Source of the DNA: Diphasiastrum complanatum
Lineage: Eukaryota > Streptophyta > Lycopodiopsida > Lycopodiales > Lycopodiaceae
Assembly: GCA_029204225.1 (NCBI GenBank)
Contig: CM055100.1
Span: forward strand, 34,588,645 to 34,652,644
Direction of reading: 5' to 3'
DNA length: 64,000 nt
Part shown: piece after piece, positions 46,111-59,383 of the stretch
How the letters are laid out: each line of letters opens with the position of its first letter
Numbering within the stretch: position 1 is the stretch's first letter
Notes under the pieces: model-generated
Seen by the model: only the letters and a program-made list of their open reading frames with translations
What the model was told of the DNA's origin: nothing
Database searches by the model: none
Translations under genes and position numbers: made by a program

Positions 46111-47279
46111 CAGTCTTGCTTTGTCAAGAGGAACCAGGTGAATTTTTTTTTTCTCTCTCTCTCTCTGTATATATATATATATACATATATACACTGCACG
46201 CTTTCTCTGCTGTTGCGTTGTAGATTGAAAACGAGAAAAAAAAGAGGCCCTATATTATGCAACATAATATAGGGCCGAAAAGGGCTTAAAATCAGCCGAA
46301 CTCCAATTAAGTAGTAGGTAATGGCCATTAAGAGGGCCATTACCTTAAATAATTTGGGACCGGCAACAAGTGGCGAAGACCATGAGTTGTCCGGGGACCG
46401 AATTATTTGTGATAATGGTTCGACCAATGAACCTTTACTTCACGTTATTGACGGTTCGGCTGATTTTTTATACCTCTTTATCTCTCTCTCTCTCTCTCTC
46501 TCTTGGGTGTCTCTCCTTGTCTATCTGTCTGTCTCCCTCTCTCCTGCGCACACTCTCTCTTTGCTCTCTGTCTGCTCCTCTCTCTCCAGTGCTTTCTCTC
46601 TCTCTCTCTCTACTGCGCTCTCTCGCTCTCTCTCTCTCTTGCGCTTTCTCTCATGCGGCTGGCTGGCTCTCTCTCTCTCTATACATACATACATACATAC
46701 ATATATATATATATCTCTATACTCCACGCTTTCTCTGATGCTGCTGCGTTGTCTCTCTATATCATTTAGATGGGGCCCTATATATAAAATAATACAGCGC
46801 CGAAAAGGGCCTTAAAATCAGCCGAACTGCAGTTAAGTATGAATGTATGCACCGTCGTAGCTTTAGAAGAGGGATTATGATCGTTAGCTGCTGGCCCCTA
46901 TTCTATTGAACTTTCTCTTTTCTGCTCTCTTTCTTGGTTGAGAGCGAGAGAGAGAGAGAGAGAGAGCTTTACTTGACTCTGTTACTTCTGCTGCTTTTGC
47001 AGCAGTTTTGCTTGACCGACTCGATCTTCATCCGCTGCTCAATTCATTCAGACTTTGTGTTTGCTCAATTTAGCTCTTGTTTTGCACTTTCATGTGTGTG
47101 CAGGCCAACGCATCCATAGATCAGAAACGTCGTCGTTGCAATCGCTGCGCAAGCCATATCGATGTTTTTAGTCTTCTGCTGACTAATTTTGTGGAATCTG
47201 TTGGAAGATTTAAAGACTTATTATTGAGTTTTGATTGAGAAGGATTCAAGTTAATGCATGTCGTAGCAGCAAAGAATCC
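46111..47279 (+). promoter_or_regulatory. Putative promoter and 5' leader of the helicase gene
   Basis: The region is CT-rich, with CT runs at 46,145-46,165, 46,485-46,500 and 46,595-46,680 and TA runs at about 46,168-46,190 and 46,695-46,715. A GA run lies at about 46,940-46,967. CT/GA tracts near start sites are common in plant promoters and GAGA-type factors bind them. A segment containing GGGCCCTATAT...GCCGAAAAGGGC and TTAAAATCAGCCGAACT is present twice (46,245-46,320 and 46,772-46,840). No single TATA box can be chosen. Confidence 0.4.
46246..46276. repeat. Perfect 14-bp hairpin
   Basis: Arms 46,246-46,259 (GGCCCTATATTATG) and 46,263-46,276 are exact inverse complements with a 3-base loop, CAA. 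The related copy near 46,775 has lost the symmetry. Confidence 0.9.
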
Positions 47280-50200
47280 ATGGACTTCCGGGATGCAGTT
47301 TACGATCCTTGCATGTATGAGCTATCGGGATTTGTTGAGGTGGTTTTGTCGGCTGATCATTTAAGCGCTGATAAGGATCTACAGGAAAAATTAGGTGTTT
47401 GTTTAGAGGTCAAAGGCGAGGTTGAAACGACGACTGGTGGAATTGGTAGAAACGGCCATGAGGAGCTGCAGGCATCTCCAGGAAATAAAAACACAATAAT
47501 ATCTTCCACATTGAAATTCTGTGCAAATGCAAAATGCAGAGTGTCAGGTGAATGGGCAGATGTCCATGTCCTTGTTGAAACCGGCGCTTCGCTTTACTTG
47601 ATCACAGATACTTGTGAGGAAGCTTGTCATGGAAGCGTAAAAGATGCCATCAAACAGCAGTCTGATTTTTGTAGTAAAGACCACGGCCGTTTTGAAGGGG
47701 AATCAATGACGCTGGCCATTGGTGCTTCACAAAACGAGTTTGTGAATTCGCCAATTCCTTCTGAAAACGCTAGGCTAAAGGATGTGGACCCCTGTCCAGG
47801 AAGTGGTGATAAGAGCCTAAGAGGGACACCATCAGGAAAGAAGTCTAGCGGCATAAGGAGTATCGTGCACGAGCTGCACCGCCTTTCAGTACAAAATGAT
47901 GTAAAGGTTGTTGGGCGCATAATCCGAGTGCTGAAGCAGGGCGACAAGATACGAGTGGTAGCACTGTTGGATGTCTATCTGCCATCATCGTTGTGGTCAG
48001 ACCACAACTATTGGAAAGCTGGAAAGGTCGCCATTGCTGCCCTAACTCATCTGAGGTAATGCTATTCAGTCGATGTTTGAGTTTGAGCACTAATACTTTT
48101 TGCATACTACAATGTATGGAGAGGCTTGTGTTCGTGTGCATTTGTCATCCATCAGTTTCCTATTTATGTGCTTTGGCTCCCATTTACTTCAAAAGGCCAA
48201 AGAATACTTTAAGTTGCTTTGGTATTGAAAGAGCTTGCAAGATTGAGGACTGCTGAAAATTATCGGAAGTTAACAATTGAATCTTTTTGGAGAAAGGTTT
48301 CATAGTGAACCTGAAGCCTTCCTCTGTTTGTCCCCCATTCATTGCTGGTTGTCAATTGAAAACTTTTTGAGCAGAAGAAATATTCCAGGCTAGTTTTGTG
48401 GCAAGCAGATAGATTCAGTAAGCCGCACACCTCTTGACTATTTTGTGGTTCTCACTTCCTACAGAAGTAAAAATGATTCACTATTAGCTTTCATACTTCT
48501 CAAATTTTAGTAAGATTCGGGCACGGTTATAACTTATCACTATGGTTGATGTTTATGATTGCGATGTTGGATCTTCAATCTGTGTTGTTCTGTACTCTGG
48601 TATTGCAGTTGTGATTGGAACAGGCGAGCAAGAATACTTCAGACTCATTCCAGCAAGGTTGAGCGAGATGCTGTTGAAGATTCAAGCGCATGGAAGGTTG
48701 GTTATTGCCATGTGTTGGGTTGCAAGATGCATGAAAGACTTTCAAAGTCAGAAATGAATGCCAAGTTCAATCTTCATAAAATCTTCAAATCCTTGCCCAC
48801 TCTCAACAAAACACAGAGCAGTTTTGGCACTTGTATTCAGCCTCGTGATGCAAATTCTAACCGTGGATTGCATGACCTTAATGACGATGTCCTGATCATG
48901 ATTTTTAGCAAGTTGTCGCCAAAGGACTTGCACAGCATAACATCTACATGTCGCCACACTCGCATGCTATGTTGTGAAATTATTCCAAACCTGAATCTCA
49001 AACTATTTCCACATCAACAGGCTGCAGTTGCTTGGATGCTGCAGCGTGAACAGAACCCCCAAAAATTCAAGAACCCAATTGTCAAGGAGTTGCAGACAGC
49101 GGATGGTTTCCAGCTTTATTTGAATTCTATTACTGGAGATCTTACCCCAGACATACCCACTGAAGTAGTGGACTTTCGAGGGGGCCTGTTCTGTGATGAA
49201 CCAGGCCTTGGTAAGACGGTAACTGCACTTGCTCTAATTCTGAAGACACAAGGTAGATTTTCTCAGCCCCCTCCTGGAATAGAAGTAAGGTGGTCGGAAA
49301 GTTACTTCAATGACAAACTTGGGTACTATGAATTGGCTACAACAAGAAGAAGTAACAGAGTAAGTCACAAGGCAGATGAACCAAGCGTAGTTTCTGTTGA
49401 AGATTCTTTTGACTATGATGCTCAGCCACCTGACTCTTTGATCGGTGTATCAGCTTCTCATGACATGAAAGTTTTGCCATCAGTAGACAGCTCTAGCTAC
49501 GCTTTAAACTTACCTGACAAATCAATAAATGATGAGTCCTTTGGTGTGAAGAGATGTTTTACTGGGACTAAGCGCAAGCTGTTTGATTCATCTGGAGATT
49601 ATGAAGGAGATCTGGAGCAAGATGACCTCTTAAAAGTAAAAAACCAGGGACTTGCATTTTCCAAAAAGAAAAGGCCGTCGCATGTTTTGGGGTCTGAGGA
49701 GCCAGGTCTGTTATATGATGATGGAGCGTCACTTCCCCCTGTTGCAGGACAGGGCATACTCTTTGAACCTAGTAAGTCACTTGTAATTGAAGAAAGCTGG
49801 TTACAGTGTGATCATTGCAAAAAGTGGCGTAAGTTTCCATTGGGGCAGACACTTCCAGATGAAGAGACTACTTGGCTCTGTACAATGAACAAAGATCCCA
49901 TTTACAACAGGTGCTCATCGTCAGAGGAAAAGTGGAACAGGAATCATCGTATTTGCTATTTACAAGGCTATCGAAAGAGTGGGAGTGCAGGTGGCGTGAA
50001 GCAGAATGTAATGTTTTTTATCAATGTGCTAAAGGAGCATGTACATTGCCTAGATGATCAAGCAAAAAAAGTTTTAAGTTGGCTTGCGAATTTGACTTCC
50101 GATCAGTTGACCAAGATGTCGGGTGAAGGCATAGCTCTTCCGCGAGAGTTGAGACACTTTTCTATTAGTAACCTTGACCATTACAAAACAATTTTTGAGG

Positions 50201-53200
50201 CGTTTGGACTTGTGCAACGTTCACTGGAAACAAAAGCCCCCAAATGGTGCTATCCTAAAGGTTTATACGAGCTTGTCTTTGATTTGGATGCCCTCAAGAC
50301 TGCACTAGCACATCCGTTGGGAGGGTTTACTCGTATCTATCTTTCCAAAGCAACTCTTGTTGTTGTACCTTCAAACCTTGTTAAACATTGGAAAGATCAG
50401 ATTCGGAAGCACACAAAGCTTGACCAGTCAAGAGTATACATCTGGAATGATAAAAAAGAAAGGCCTCCTCCACATGATCTTGCCTGGGATCATGACATAG
50501 TCATCACTACCTTTTCTCGTCTTAGTGTAGAGTGGGGTCTTAAAGAAAATAGTCCTCTCATGCAAGTACATTGGCTCAGGATCATTTTGGACGAAGGCCA
50601 TACTTTAGGAGCAAGTGTCAGTCTAACAAACAAACTGCAAATGGCAATTTCAATGCATTCATCATACCGGTGGATATTGACTGGTACACCCATGCCAAAT
50701 ACTCCGAACAGTCAATTAGCACACCTTCATCCCATGTTGAAGTTCTTGCATGAGAATTTGTATGGACAGAACTTGAGGTGGTGGGATAGTGGCATCCTGC
50801 GGCCATTTGAAGCTGGGCATGAAGATGGACGAGATAGACTTTTGCAACTTTTGAAGAGGTCGATGATCAGTTCCAGAAAGTCGCATATGCGCAATATTCC
50901 ACCTTGCATAAGGAATGTAAAGCTCCTTGATTTTACTGCCAAGCATGCAGCTAGCTACAATGAGCTTGTCACGACAGTACGCCGAAACATTCTTTTGGCT
51001 GATTGGAATGATCCAGACCATATTGAATCTCTTCTTAACTCAAAGCAATGGAAATCAAGGAGCAACACATTGAGAAATGTGCGCTTGTCTTGTTGTGTTG
51101 CGGGACATATTAGAATGAGAGATGTAGGTAAAGATGTTCAAGAAACCTTGGACATACTTGTTCAACAAGGAGTTGAGCGCTACTCTAATGATTATAGAGA
51201 GCTTGAAAGAGCTCTGTTCTGTGGAAGCAGTTGTAACAGGTTGGCAACTGTAACAAACATTTGACTTGTATGTTGATATCTTTGTTGTTTTTTTGTCTAA
51301 TGATCTGCTTAATATCATTCTATTCTGGTGCTATAAGGAGGCCTGATGTGTTCTCCTACCTAACTTGATGACCTAGATTGCTACCAAAAATTTCTTAATG
51401 GGTCCTTATAAATTAGATAAAAGTACACACTGAGCAGACTTATTTTTTTGGCATGTAGGTGTAGTGAATGGTGCAGGCTCCCAATATTGACGCCCTGCAA
51501 GCATTTTCTCTGTCTCTCTTGTGTGGCTTTGGATTCGACAAAATGTACATCTCCAGATTGTGGACTTGCATACAAGATGCAAAATCCAGCAGCAAGGCCA
51601 GAAAATCCGAATCCTAAGTGGCCAGTTCCTCAAGACTTGATTGAGTTGCAACCATCCTATGCTCAGGTACAATGTAGATCTTTTAGAGTTGAGCTATTCT
51701 TGTGGGATGAGAAAGAAAACTAATGTACACCTATGTCTATTTGTGACTTGCACCTACTATGGGTGCTTATGGTGTAACTAGGGATGTAGCATCAGTGCTT
51801 GTTTACAGATTGAAGCTGATTTCAAAGATCTTTTGGGTAAACTTTATGATGGTTATGATTGCACATGTTCTTTGTTGTTTTAAGATATACTCGCATGTTG
51901 TTCAGAAGTACTTTTTTGCAAACATTGTTTTTCAGAATGGAGATCTAGATAAACCCCAAATGCAGTAGGTAAATCAATGATTGGTATAGATTCTGCAGGT
52001 GTAGTATAGACGCTTAATGATTTATGAAAGGCCATGTCCTGTAAAAGTGTAAAGACATTCTCAAATAAAGACTTTCCTACCAGGTCATTGAGAAAGGAAA
52101 CATTGCCTTAAGCCATAGATGCGTGCGTAGTTGCCTTGAGCCATAGTTGCATGCATACGATCTAGATTGCAATCCGGGAATTAGGGTTAGGTTTCCCCGA
52201 AACTCGAAAGATAGTTTTGATATTTTGTTTTTAGTTTTCCTTGAAATTTTTTTAGGGAAAAAAATTATCTTACTAACTAAACTAATAAAAAAATAGATGT
52301 AGATACCCATTCGTTCATGTATTTATTCCATTCCGAACCTTTTCCTTGGAAAGAAATGAGTGATGGAATCGTAAAGATTAGTGATGAATATGTATAAAAT
52401 CTAGTTACATCAATGATGAATTTTATAACCATGTAGATGGTTACTAGGATTGCAGTTTATAGATTTGTGATTACATGGCCGGAAGAGGCAAACGTGTAGT
52501 AGAGGCATTGAAGACTGAGCTTCATCAAGAATGATGTTGCACTCTTAAATAGTATTAGGCAAGAACTTGGCATATTATGGTCTATTTAATTATGATCATC
52601 GTATCACATGAAGTATCATGTACGATGATAACAAACTAATGAGCCATATAGCTATTTCCCAACTAATTAAAAACAATGAGCATCTGGACAAATTGTTTTG
52701 CATAATATCTATCTATATAATATCTTACAACTTTGGTTTATATAACTTGTTATATCTTTTTAACTTTGGTGTATCTATATAGTAAACGTTTTTTGCTAAC
52801 TAAACTATTGAAATTTTCCCAACCGTTCGTGTTTCTCCTAGTAAAAAAATCAAATCTGCTATCCAGGTCTCGGATCATTTTTATTCGCCACAACATTGAG
52901 CCATACATTGGGAAAGTTCAAGTTAATGTTACCTCTAGATTGGCATCACGATAGCTTGTGTTGTTTAAGGACACTAAGGAAGTTTTCTTAGTGGACATAT
53001 CGAGAGGTTTCCCGTTGGCGATAAGGAAAGCTTTTTAGTGGACTCGAGATTCGAGAATGCGATAAATAAACATCAAAGCCATGAAGGAAAGAAATTTATT
53101 TGACAATAGTCTTGATGTTGATCGTGATCTAGGTCTCCACTTGCTCTTGGTACTTCTTGGTGTTCTACCTCTGTCGTGGTCTAATTGCTTATTGATGTCC

Positions 53201-56200
53201 TGGTATAGTTATTAGAGACCAATGTGAAGTAGTACTGACAAGAAGCTGGCAATATTCTGTAATATAGTCGATGCATAATAGCCGTAGTAAGTAGGTTATA
53301 ATAATAGCTTTTTGCTAACTGTGTCTGACTACAATATGGGAAGACTGATTGAACTGAAATTAGAAAATTAAAAGTAGAATGACCAATTTTTTATAGAGTT
53401 GAAGTATATATAGTTGAGGTGGCTCTTTCATCAACCAAAAAAAACCAATTCAAAACAAACTATAGATTTCGGAGTGATTATAAGAAAAAATTCTTTTGGT
53501 AGGTCAAAAAATTCTTTTTTTTTCTCATCTTACTAATGGAATGGAGTTAGTGTGCAGGGCACGCAACAACTTGAAACAACATGAATGAAGCATGGTTGAA
53601 GTGGCATGAGGTGGATGTGGTAGGAATTGATGGGTCCCTAAAAGTTAGAATGCTAGCAAAAAGCGAGCTTGATCTTGATCATGGATTGGATTGTGGAACC
53701 ATTTCTATTTTTAGTATATCAAACTCAAAGTTCTAAAGTCAAGTTAGTTAGTCTTGCATGTAGGAGGGCGCACTAGTTCTAGAATAGAACATGATTTTTC
53801 GCTTAAAAATTTAACCAAGGTCTTTACCCAAAGTAGAGAGCAACTATAGTAATCAGCTTTTTGCTTTTGCTAAGGACAAGAGAAATTATGTAAGGAGGGT
53901 TGGCGCCCCACCTCCATTCATTCCATTGTAAAGAGCTATGCTCATTCGTCAATTAATGTAAGTTCTCTTTAATCTCTAATGTTGATCTTGATTGGTGTGT
54001 GTGAGTGCTAGTATGATTAGTTCACTCCTATCTTGAATTTGAGTATTAAATCCAACTTGGTATCAGAGCAGGCTTCTTGATATTGGAAGATATCAAGATT
54101 CTATGTGAGGAAGAGAGATGGTTTTTGCAGGTGTGTAATCGGATTATTGAAGGAGCATTAGTTGCATGTGGAGTCAACGTTGTTAGGAGGACAATGTGCA
54201 TCTTGTAGGAGATTGGATTGTCGAAGAACAGTTGCATGATTAGTATTATTGTTGGAACTAGTACCTAATGTCTGGAAGTTTGGTTGTTGAAATCTGTGGT
54301 GCAGATTATTGGAATTTGAAGAGATACTGATCGTTGACAATCAGGCTATTGAAAGTTGTTACAGATTAGTCTAATTATTTGACAATGGCAGGATTGAATG
54401 ATGTTGTGTTATCGGAATCTAGTAAGCTAGATGGTACAAAATTTAGCATTTGGAAGTTCAAGATGCAAAATATTCTCCAGGATCGAGAATATCAGGTGTT
54501 CAGATAACTCCAACTATAGACAGAGAGTCGTGAGAGTATCTGAAGCAGAGGAGAAAAGCTCATCATATTATTAACTTGTCTGCTAAAGATATGATTATTC
54601 CTCCAATTAGGGATGCTGTTGGACCCAAGGAGGCTTGGGATATTCTAAAGAAATTTATATGAGATTGTAAAGCAATCAACTAGAAGATGGAAAGAAAGCA
54701 ATTCGAAAAGGAAATTGCTTTATATGCAGAAGACTTACGCAAAGGAGTGTTGGAAAAACAAGTTCATGAAGAAGTAGGATCGAAATTTTGCTAAGGAAGG
54801 AGGACTTAAAACAAAGACAATTGGTTTGGATCTTGATGGTTATGAGTTGTTTTTGACATCAATATCTTTAAGTGACATCGCAATGGAAGAGGAGTGTTGG
54901 TTTATTGATTCAGATGCATCGAAACATATAACACCTAGGTGAGATTGGTTATCTAGTTTTCAAGAACTAGACGATGGATCAAATGTGAAGTTGAGAGATA
55001 ACTACACATATGATATAAAGGGAGTTTGAAAAGAAGAGTTCAACTACCTTCAAGAAAGATTGGAGACATAAAGGATGTGCTTTATGGACTAGGAATCAAG
55101 AACTTACTCTCAGTTTCAGCTATTGCGAAGCAGCATGTGATTGTACAGTTTGATGAAGAATAGTGTCTCATCAAGAGCAAGGACAATGAAGTAGTAGTTG
55201 AGGGCATTCTTGCAGGAAGGTTGTACAAACTTCAGGCTCAAGTGGTGGATCATCATGCAAGTATTGTGGATATTGGTTCAGTGAGTAGGTTATGGCATGA
55301 AAGGTTTGGACATCTAAATTTCAAGAGTCTATAGGTCTTGAGGAATACAATATGGTTATTAGTTTACCTCAAGTTGTTTTTGATCACAAGTTTTGTTAGA
55401 GTGGTGTCTTAGGGAAACATCATATGAAGAAATTTTTGTCTAGGACTTTTAGGGCGAGAAATGTTCTAGAACTTGTTCATACAGATTTATGTGGTCCTAT
55501 AAAAAGATTTGTTCACCATTTTTGTGAATACTAGTATACCAGGAGGGTGGAAAACCAAAGACAACAACACGATTGAATAGAGTGGCTTGGATGGGAGAAA
55601 GTGGGGCATCAGCATGGATCAACAGTTTTGTTTCAAGGTTCTCAAATATCTCAAATATGATGAGTCTTCAGTTCCTTGATGGCCTCTCGGACCATGTGGG
55701 ACAGGAAAAAGGTGAATTCACATGGGCTTAGGGAGATAGGGATGTGTGAGTTAGTGGGTATAGTGTATAACAAGGTGGCATATGTGGTCCATAAATGTAG
55801 ATTAGGAGAGATCTACGACCAATATGAACAGCCAGTGGTTCATGTAGACATACATGGGCAACACAGAGGTGTAAAGGACGACACTCATAATCAAACCAAG
55901 GAGGCTGGATAAGATGAGAGGATTTGGAAGGATATCGATAAGGCTTCGATGGAAAGGATATTGAGGTAGCAGTATGCAGTGAGGTGGTAAGAAAATCAGC
56001 CTGTGATTCCAATGGGTTGTCATGTGGAAAGTGGTGTAGTAGTGAAATAAGGGCTTCCTGGTGAGTTATGATATGGGAGTAGTTGAAGGTATATCTGTTG
56101 CGCGGTCAATGAATGAGTGGGGTGGAGGTGGTGAGGTCCGGATAGAACCCAAGTAGAAGGACATACATGAAAGAGTGATTAGAAAGAGTAGTGAGGAAAT

Positions 56201-56760
56201 TTTGGAAGCGTGATATCAGTGGGATAAAGGATGGTGACCCCATGATGTAACCGCTCGAATCAGGCCAACAAGCAAGACCATTATAAATGGCTAACCCATG
56301 GGCTTCGCCTTTGCTGCAACAAATACTCTTCATATCTCAGCATAGGGAGAACCGATGCCTTTCACGAAGGAAGAGTCTGGAGGGAAGTAGCAGGATGCAA
56401 TAAAAAGATCCCTGTCCCACCACTCGTGGATCTTATGTCTCTCTCCTATAATGACTCCCATTAGTATCCTGAGAATGTAGGTAGTCCTCTAATTTGGCTC
56501 TCATGTGTCTCCATAAAGAATAGAATGCCCCCCCCGTAATGAAATCAATAAGATTTCCATTAATAGATGATGAGTTTATACCATTACAATTCCAAACTTC
56601 AATATGTAGCTGATGTGGATGGGGCCCTGAGATGCACGTATGCCCGAGGACCCCAACTTCCAATTGGCGAGAACTGCTAGGAGCACTGTTAAGATAGCGA
56701 ACTTGGCCATCTCGGTAAATCACTCGTTCGATGTCTTGGCTTCTTTAGGTGTAGGGTGCG

Positions 56761-56834
<74 letters not shown>

Positions 56835-59383
56835 TATTAATGTCTTTTCCATGCCAAAGGCATAAAAGACTAATGAAGTACATGTCAAGTATGTGGTAGC
56901 CATGGGAGCATATAAAACGTCTCCAAAACTGTAATAAAGAAAACATCTAGTACAAACTAAAACTAAAATAGACACGAATGCAAAAGTGTGTGTGCATAAT
57001 AATCATCTGTATCTATGTCAAGATGTCAAGGCTATGATGTTGCTGCTGTAATGCGAGCCACAACATGAGAGAGCACTGGAGTCTCCCGACGTCGTTTGTG
57101 AGCATGAGCATGTGTAGTAGTATGTCTCTGCGTAGGATGTTTGGTGATCCTGGTAGTAGCGTGATGATGGGGGGTACGCTGTCTCTGATCTCTATGAGCA
57201 TGTGAGCGGCTATCATCCTCCTCGTTGTCATAATCCTCATTCTCAGGCACTAAATCACGCGATCTCCGCCTAGTGAAGAATCAAGTAATTAGTGGCTGTG
57301 AGGTGAACTGATGGGGTGTCCCGTCCATACATTACTTAGAGGATCTTGGAGAGTGGCCTCGACGTCATTATATTGAAGCATGCTTAGTCTTTTATAGTTA
57401 TTCTTAGATGATGCCGTATCCATGACTTGTGTTTGTTACATCTTATGACATTTAGAAGATGATATTTTGTCCATAGTGTTTTGTCTTTAACTGCATAAAA
57501 CTGCACAATAATGTAAGAAATTACTAAATCATCAAAAGTAATAAAGGACAAATCAGGAGTCAAGGAATCAAGGGTAGAATGTAGAGGCCCTTTGGAAAGT
57601 TTGTTTTTGTGATGAGACATCCTCACTGGAAAACTTTTGGGTCTCGTCTCTTAAGTAAAGACATGTCCCCTGTGGTTCAGACTGTCCTCACATAAGAAAA
57701 ATCAGGTCTAATGAATCGTCCATCTCCCAAGAAAATGTTTTAGGAACTTTCTTTCATCTAGGGACGTAGATACTTGTGGATTTATTTGTTATGTGCGTTA
57801 TTGTAACTATTTGTTTGTTAGGAGTGTTATTGACTTCCATGTGCATTTTGGTCATCAGCTACTGAAAACTCTCCATTTACATATATCTGTTGTAGGAAGA
57901 CTGGCATGCTGATTGGAAAGCAACTGCAAGCAGCAAAGTAGCATATCTTGTTGAGCAGCTGAAGTTGCTGCAGGGTGCAACCATTGAAAATCCACACCTC
58001 AACAATTGTATGGAGAAGGTCATCGTCTTTTCACAGTTTTTGGAGCATATAGAGGTCATCAAGGAGCAGGTGACTGATCTCTCCTCTATATCTTTACTAC
58101 ATTAAGCATCAGTTAGAGGAGCAACTATGATAGAATGGTTGTTTGAAGGACTGATTTCTTTCTAGATATGAGGGGTATCTAATTTAGCTTGTTTGGCCAT
58201 ATTTATTGTAAGTTAAAATCTAGATTGCAAGAGAACATCAAATGCTACATATTTTTTATCTACAAGACCCAAGACTTTGCTTTTATGCTTTGGCAAGTTT
58301 GTTGAGATGAAGGTGGCATAATCGCATTCATTCAAGAGAGTGCCAAGTGAAAAGCCTTGTCTTGTAAAATACTTGCTGTTTACCTTACCTTTTTTTTGGC
58401 CTAGAAGTTAATGCTCTGGACGCATGTTCCACGGACTGGTGCTCCTTAAGTGCTTTTCAGGATTGGTTTAATCTCGTAAAGTAAAGTGTCTCTTTGCATA
58501 TCTTGGTTTATGTAATTTTCGCAAACCGTTGTAGTTCTTTGTAGAGAATACATGTTTGTATAGTTAGTCGCTCCGGAACTTGTGAACGTAACTTTTAGAC
58601 TCTGCTGAGTTTACAGTGACCACAAAAGCTGAGAGTCCAATGTCAGCTGTTATATCTATAAATTAGCATCTCTTAATTATTTGGGAGCTGTTTGGCCTTT
58701 GCAAATTTCCAGGGTAATGCTTTTTAGTGACTAGAATTGACTATTAGAAAAGTAGCTGGTAACCACTCATACCTATTGACCTGTTCCTTTGGTACAGTTG
58801 ACTGCAGCAGATATTCAGCATGTCGGATTGTATAGTCCCTTGATTTCATGCAAAAAGGTGGGTTTTTGAAAATAATAAGAAGTTTGATCACTCGACTATG
58901 ATGGTTTTTAGTCCTTTCAGGATATAACGTGACTAGTTGCTCTGCCTCATGCAGATGGAATCCTTAGTGACATTTCAGAATAGCCCAGACTGTATGGTCC
59001 TTATAATGGATGGAAGTGCAGCTCTTGGTTTAGACCTGAGCTTTGTGACACACGTTTATCTTATGGAACCCATATGGGATCGAAGGTAACACCCTCAAAA
59101 AATTATGATTGGTGTCATTCGATGGTATTACAACTTTCACTATTTAATTGCCTGTTTTTTCTGTTGCCACTTAAGTATCTGCTGCCTATGCATCATGTCT
59201 AGCCTTTTTAAAATTTTTTATGGGACGCTGTTAAGTATTGTCAGTTAATCATGTCATACAATTTGCAGCATGGAGGAACAAGTTATCAGTCGAGCACATC
59301 GCATGGGAGCAACCCGTCCTGTGTATGTTGAGACTCTCGCAATGCGCAGTACCGTCGAAGAACAGATGCTTTTGCTTCTTGAG
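47280..59383 (+). CDS. F-box / CW-zinc-finger / RING SNF2-family helicase, seven exons found
   Basis: Exons: 47,280-48,055; 48,609-51,239; 51,459-51,666; 57,896-58,069; 58,798-58,857; 58,955-59,085; 59,269-59,383. All junctions are GT-AG and all phases agree, giving 1,365 codons. Exon 1 starts MDFRDAVYDP. An F-box (LHDLNDDVLIMIFSKL) lies near residue 346. The helicase N-lobe follows with DEPGLGKT (residue 455), a long insertion with a CW finger (WLQCDHCKKWRKFP, about 656-705), DEGH (about 920) and LTGTPMPNT. A RING (CNRCSEWC...PCKHFLCLSC) spans exons 2-3. The C-lobe has KVIVFSQF, LGLDLSFVTHV and ISRAHRMG. This matches the At3g54460 type in order and length. Predicted: nuclear chromatin remodeller or ubiquitin ligase. 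CW fingers read methylated H3K4. The last short exon was not found. Confidence 0.93.
53630..54057 (+). repeat. Probable 5' LTR of copia relic in intron 3
   Basis: It ends TTAAATCCAAC just before the primer site. The start is uncertain (the first plausible TG is near 53,630). It ends like the LTR at 35,941. Confidence 0.4.
54058..54069 (+). other. Primer-binding site, initiator tRNA-Met type
   Basis: TGGTATCAGAGC, followed after about 300 bp by the gag start at 54,385. Confidence 0.85.
54385..55500 (+). pseudogene. Copia gag-protease-integrase relic in intron 3
   Basis: Starts MAGLNDVVLSESSKLDGTKF then SIWKFKM, a copia Gag. Stops follow within 45 codons. Further on, CWFIDSDASKHITPR is a protease with DSG changed to DSD. 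LYGLGIKNLLSVSAIAKQH and LWHERFGHLNFKSL are pre-integrase, and LVHTDLCGP is the first integrase Asp motif. The relic ends there, near 55,500. Many frameshifts. It lies in sense orientation within the host intron and has no remaining LTR on its right side. Confidence 0.82.
55700..56640 (-). pseudogene. LINE (non-LTR) endonuclease relic
   Basis: The minus strand has fragments of an endonuclease-exonuclease-phosphatase domain of a plant LINE. The start-like motif HIEVWNCNGINSSSING lies near 56,600. KGEAHGLAIYNGLACWPDSS...GSPSFIPLISRF and LSNHS (the usual SDH motif, Asp changed to Asn) are at 56,333-56,160. The linker QPPWFDYEC is near 55,900. Frames change several times and no RT is visible. It is antisense to the host gene. 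Confidence 0.68.
56763..56831. repeat. GA microsatellite
   Basis: About 34 uninterrupted GA units, immediately upstream (on the minus strand) of the LINE relic. Confidence 0.97.
57008..57260 (-). other. Open low-complexity frame, His/Arg/Thr-rich
   Basis: The minus frame starts after an acidic piece (PENEDYDNEEDDSRSHAHRD) and becomes His/Thr-rich. It has no known domain. It could be the charged end of an element protein. Confidence 0.25.

Larger units (their letters stand above)
51667..57895 (+). other. Intron 3 of the helicase gene, 6.2 kb, filled with mobile-element relics
   Basis: The donor is CAG|GTACAA and the acceptor is TGTTGTAG|GAAGAC, both phase 0. The flanking exons encode LQPSYAQ and EDWHADW, adjacent in the protein family, so nothing coding is missing between them. 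The intron contains a plus-strand copia relic, an antisense LINE relic and a GA microsatellite. About 51,670-53,600 has no recognised element. Confidence 0.9.

Noticed and set aside
46321-46815. Long overlapping plus-strand frames rich in Ser and Leu (up to 164 codons)
   Set aside because: They are translations of CT and TA microsatellite runs in the promoter-like region. Several frames are open at once and none has a domain.
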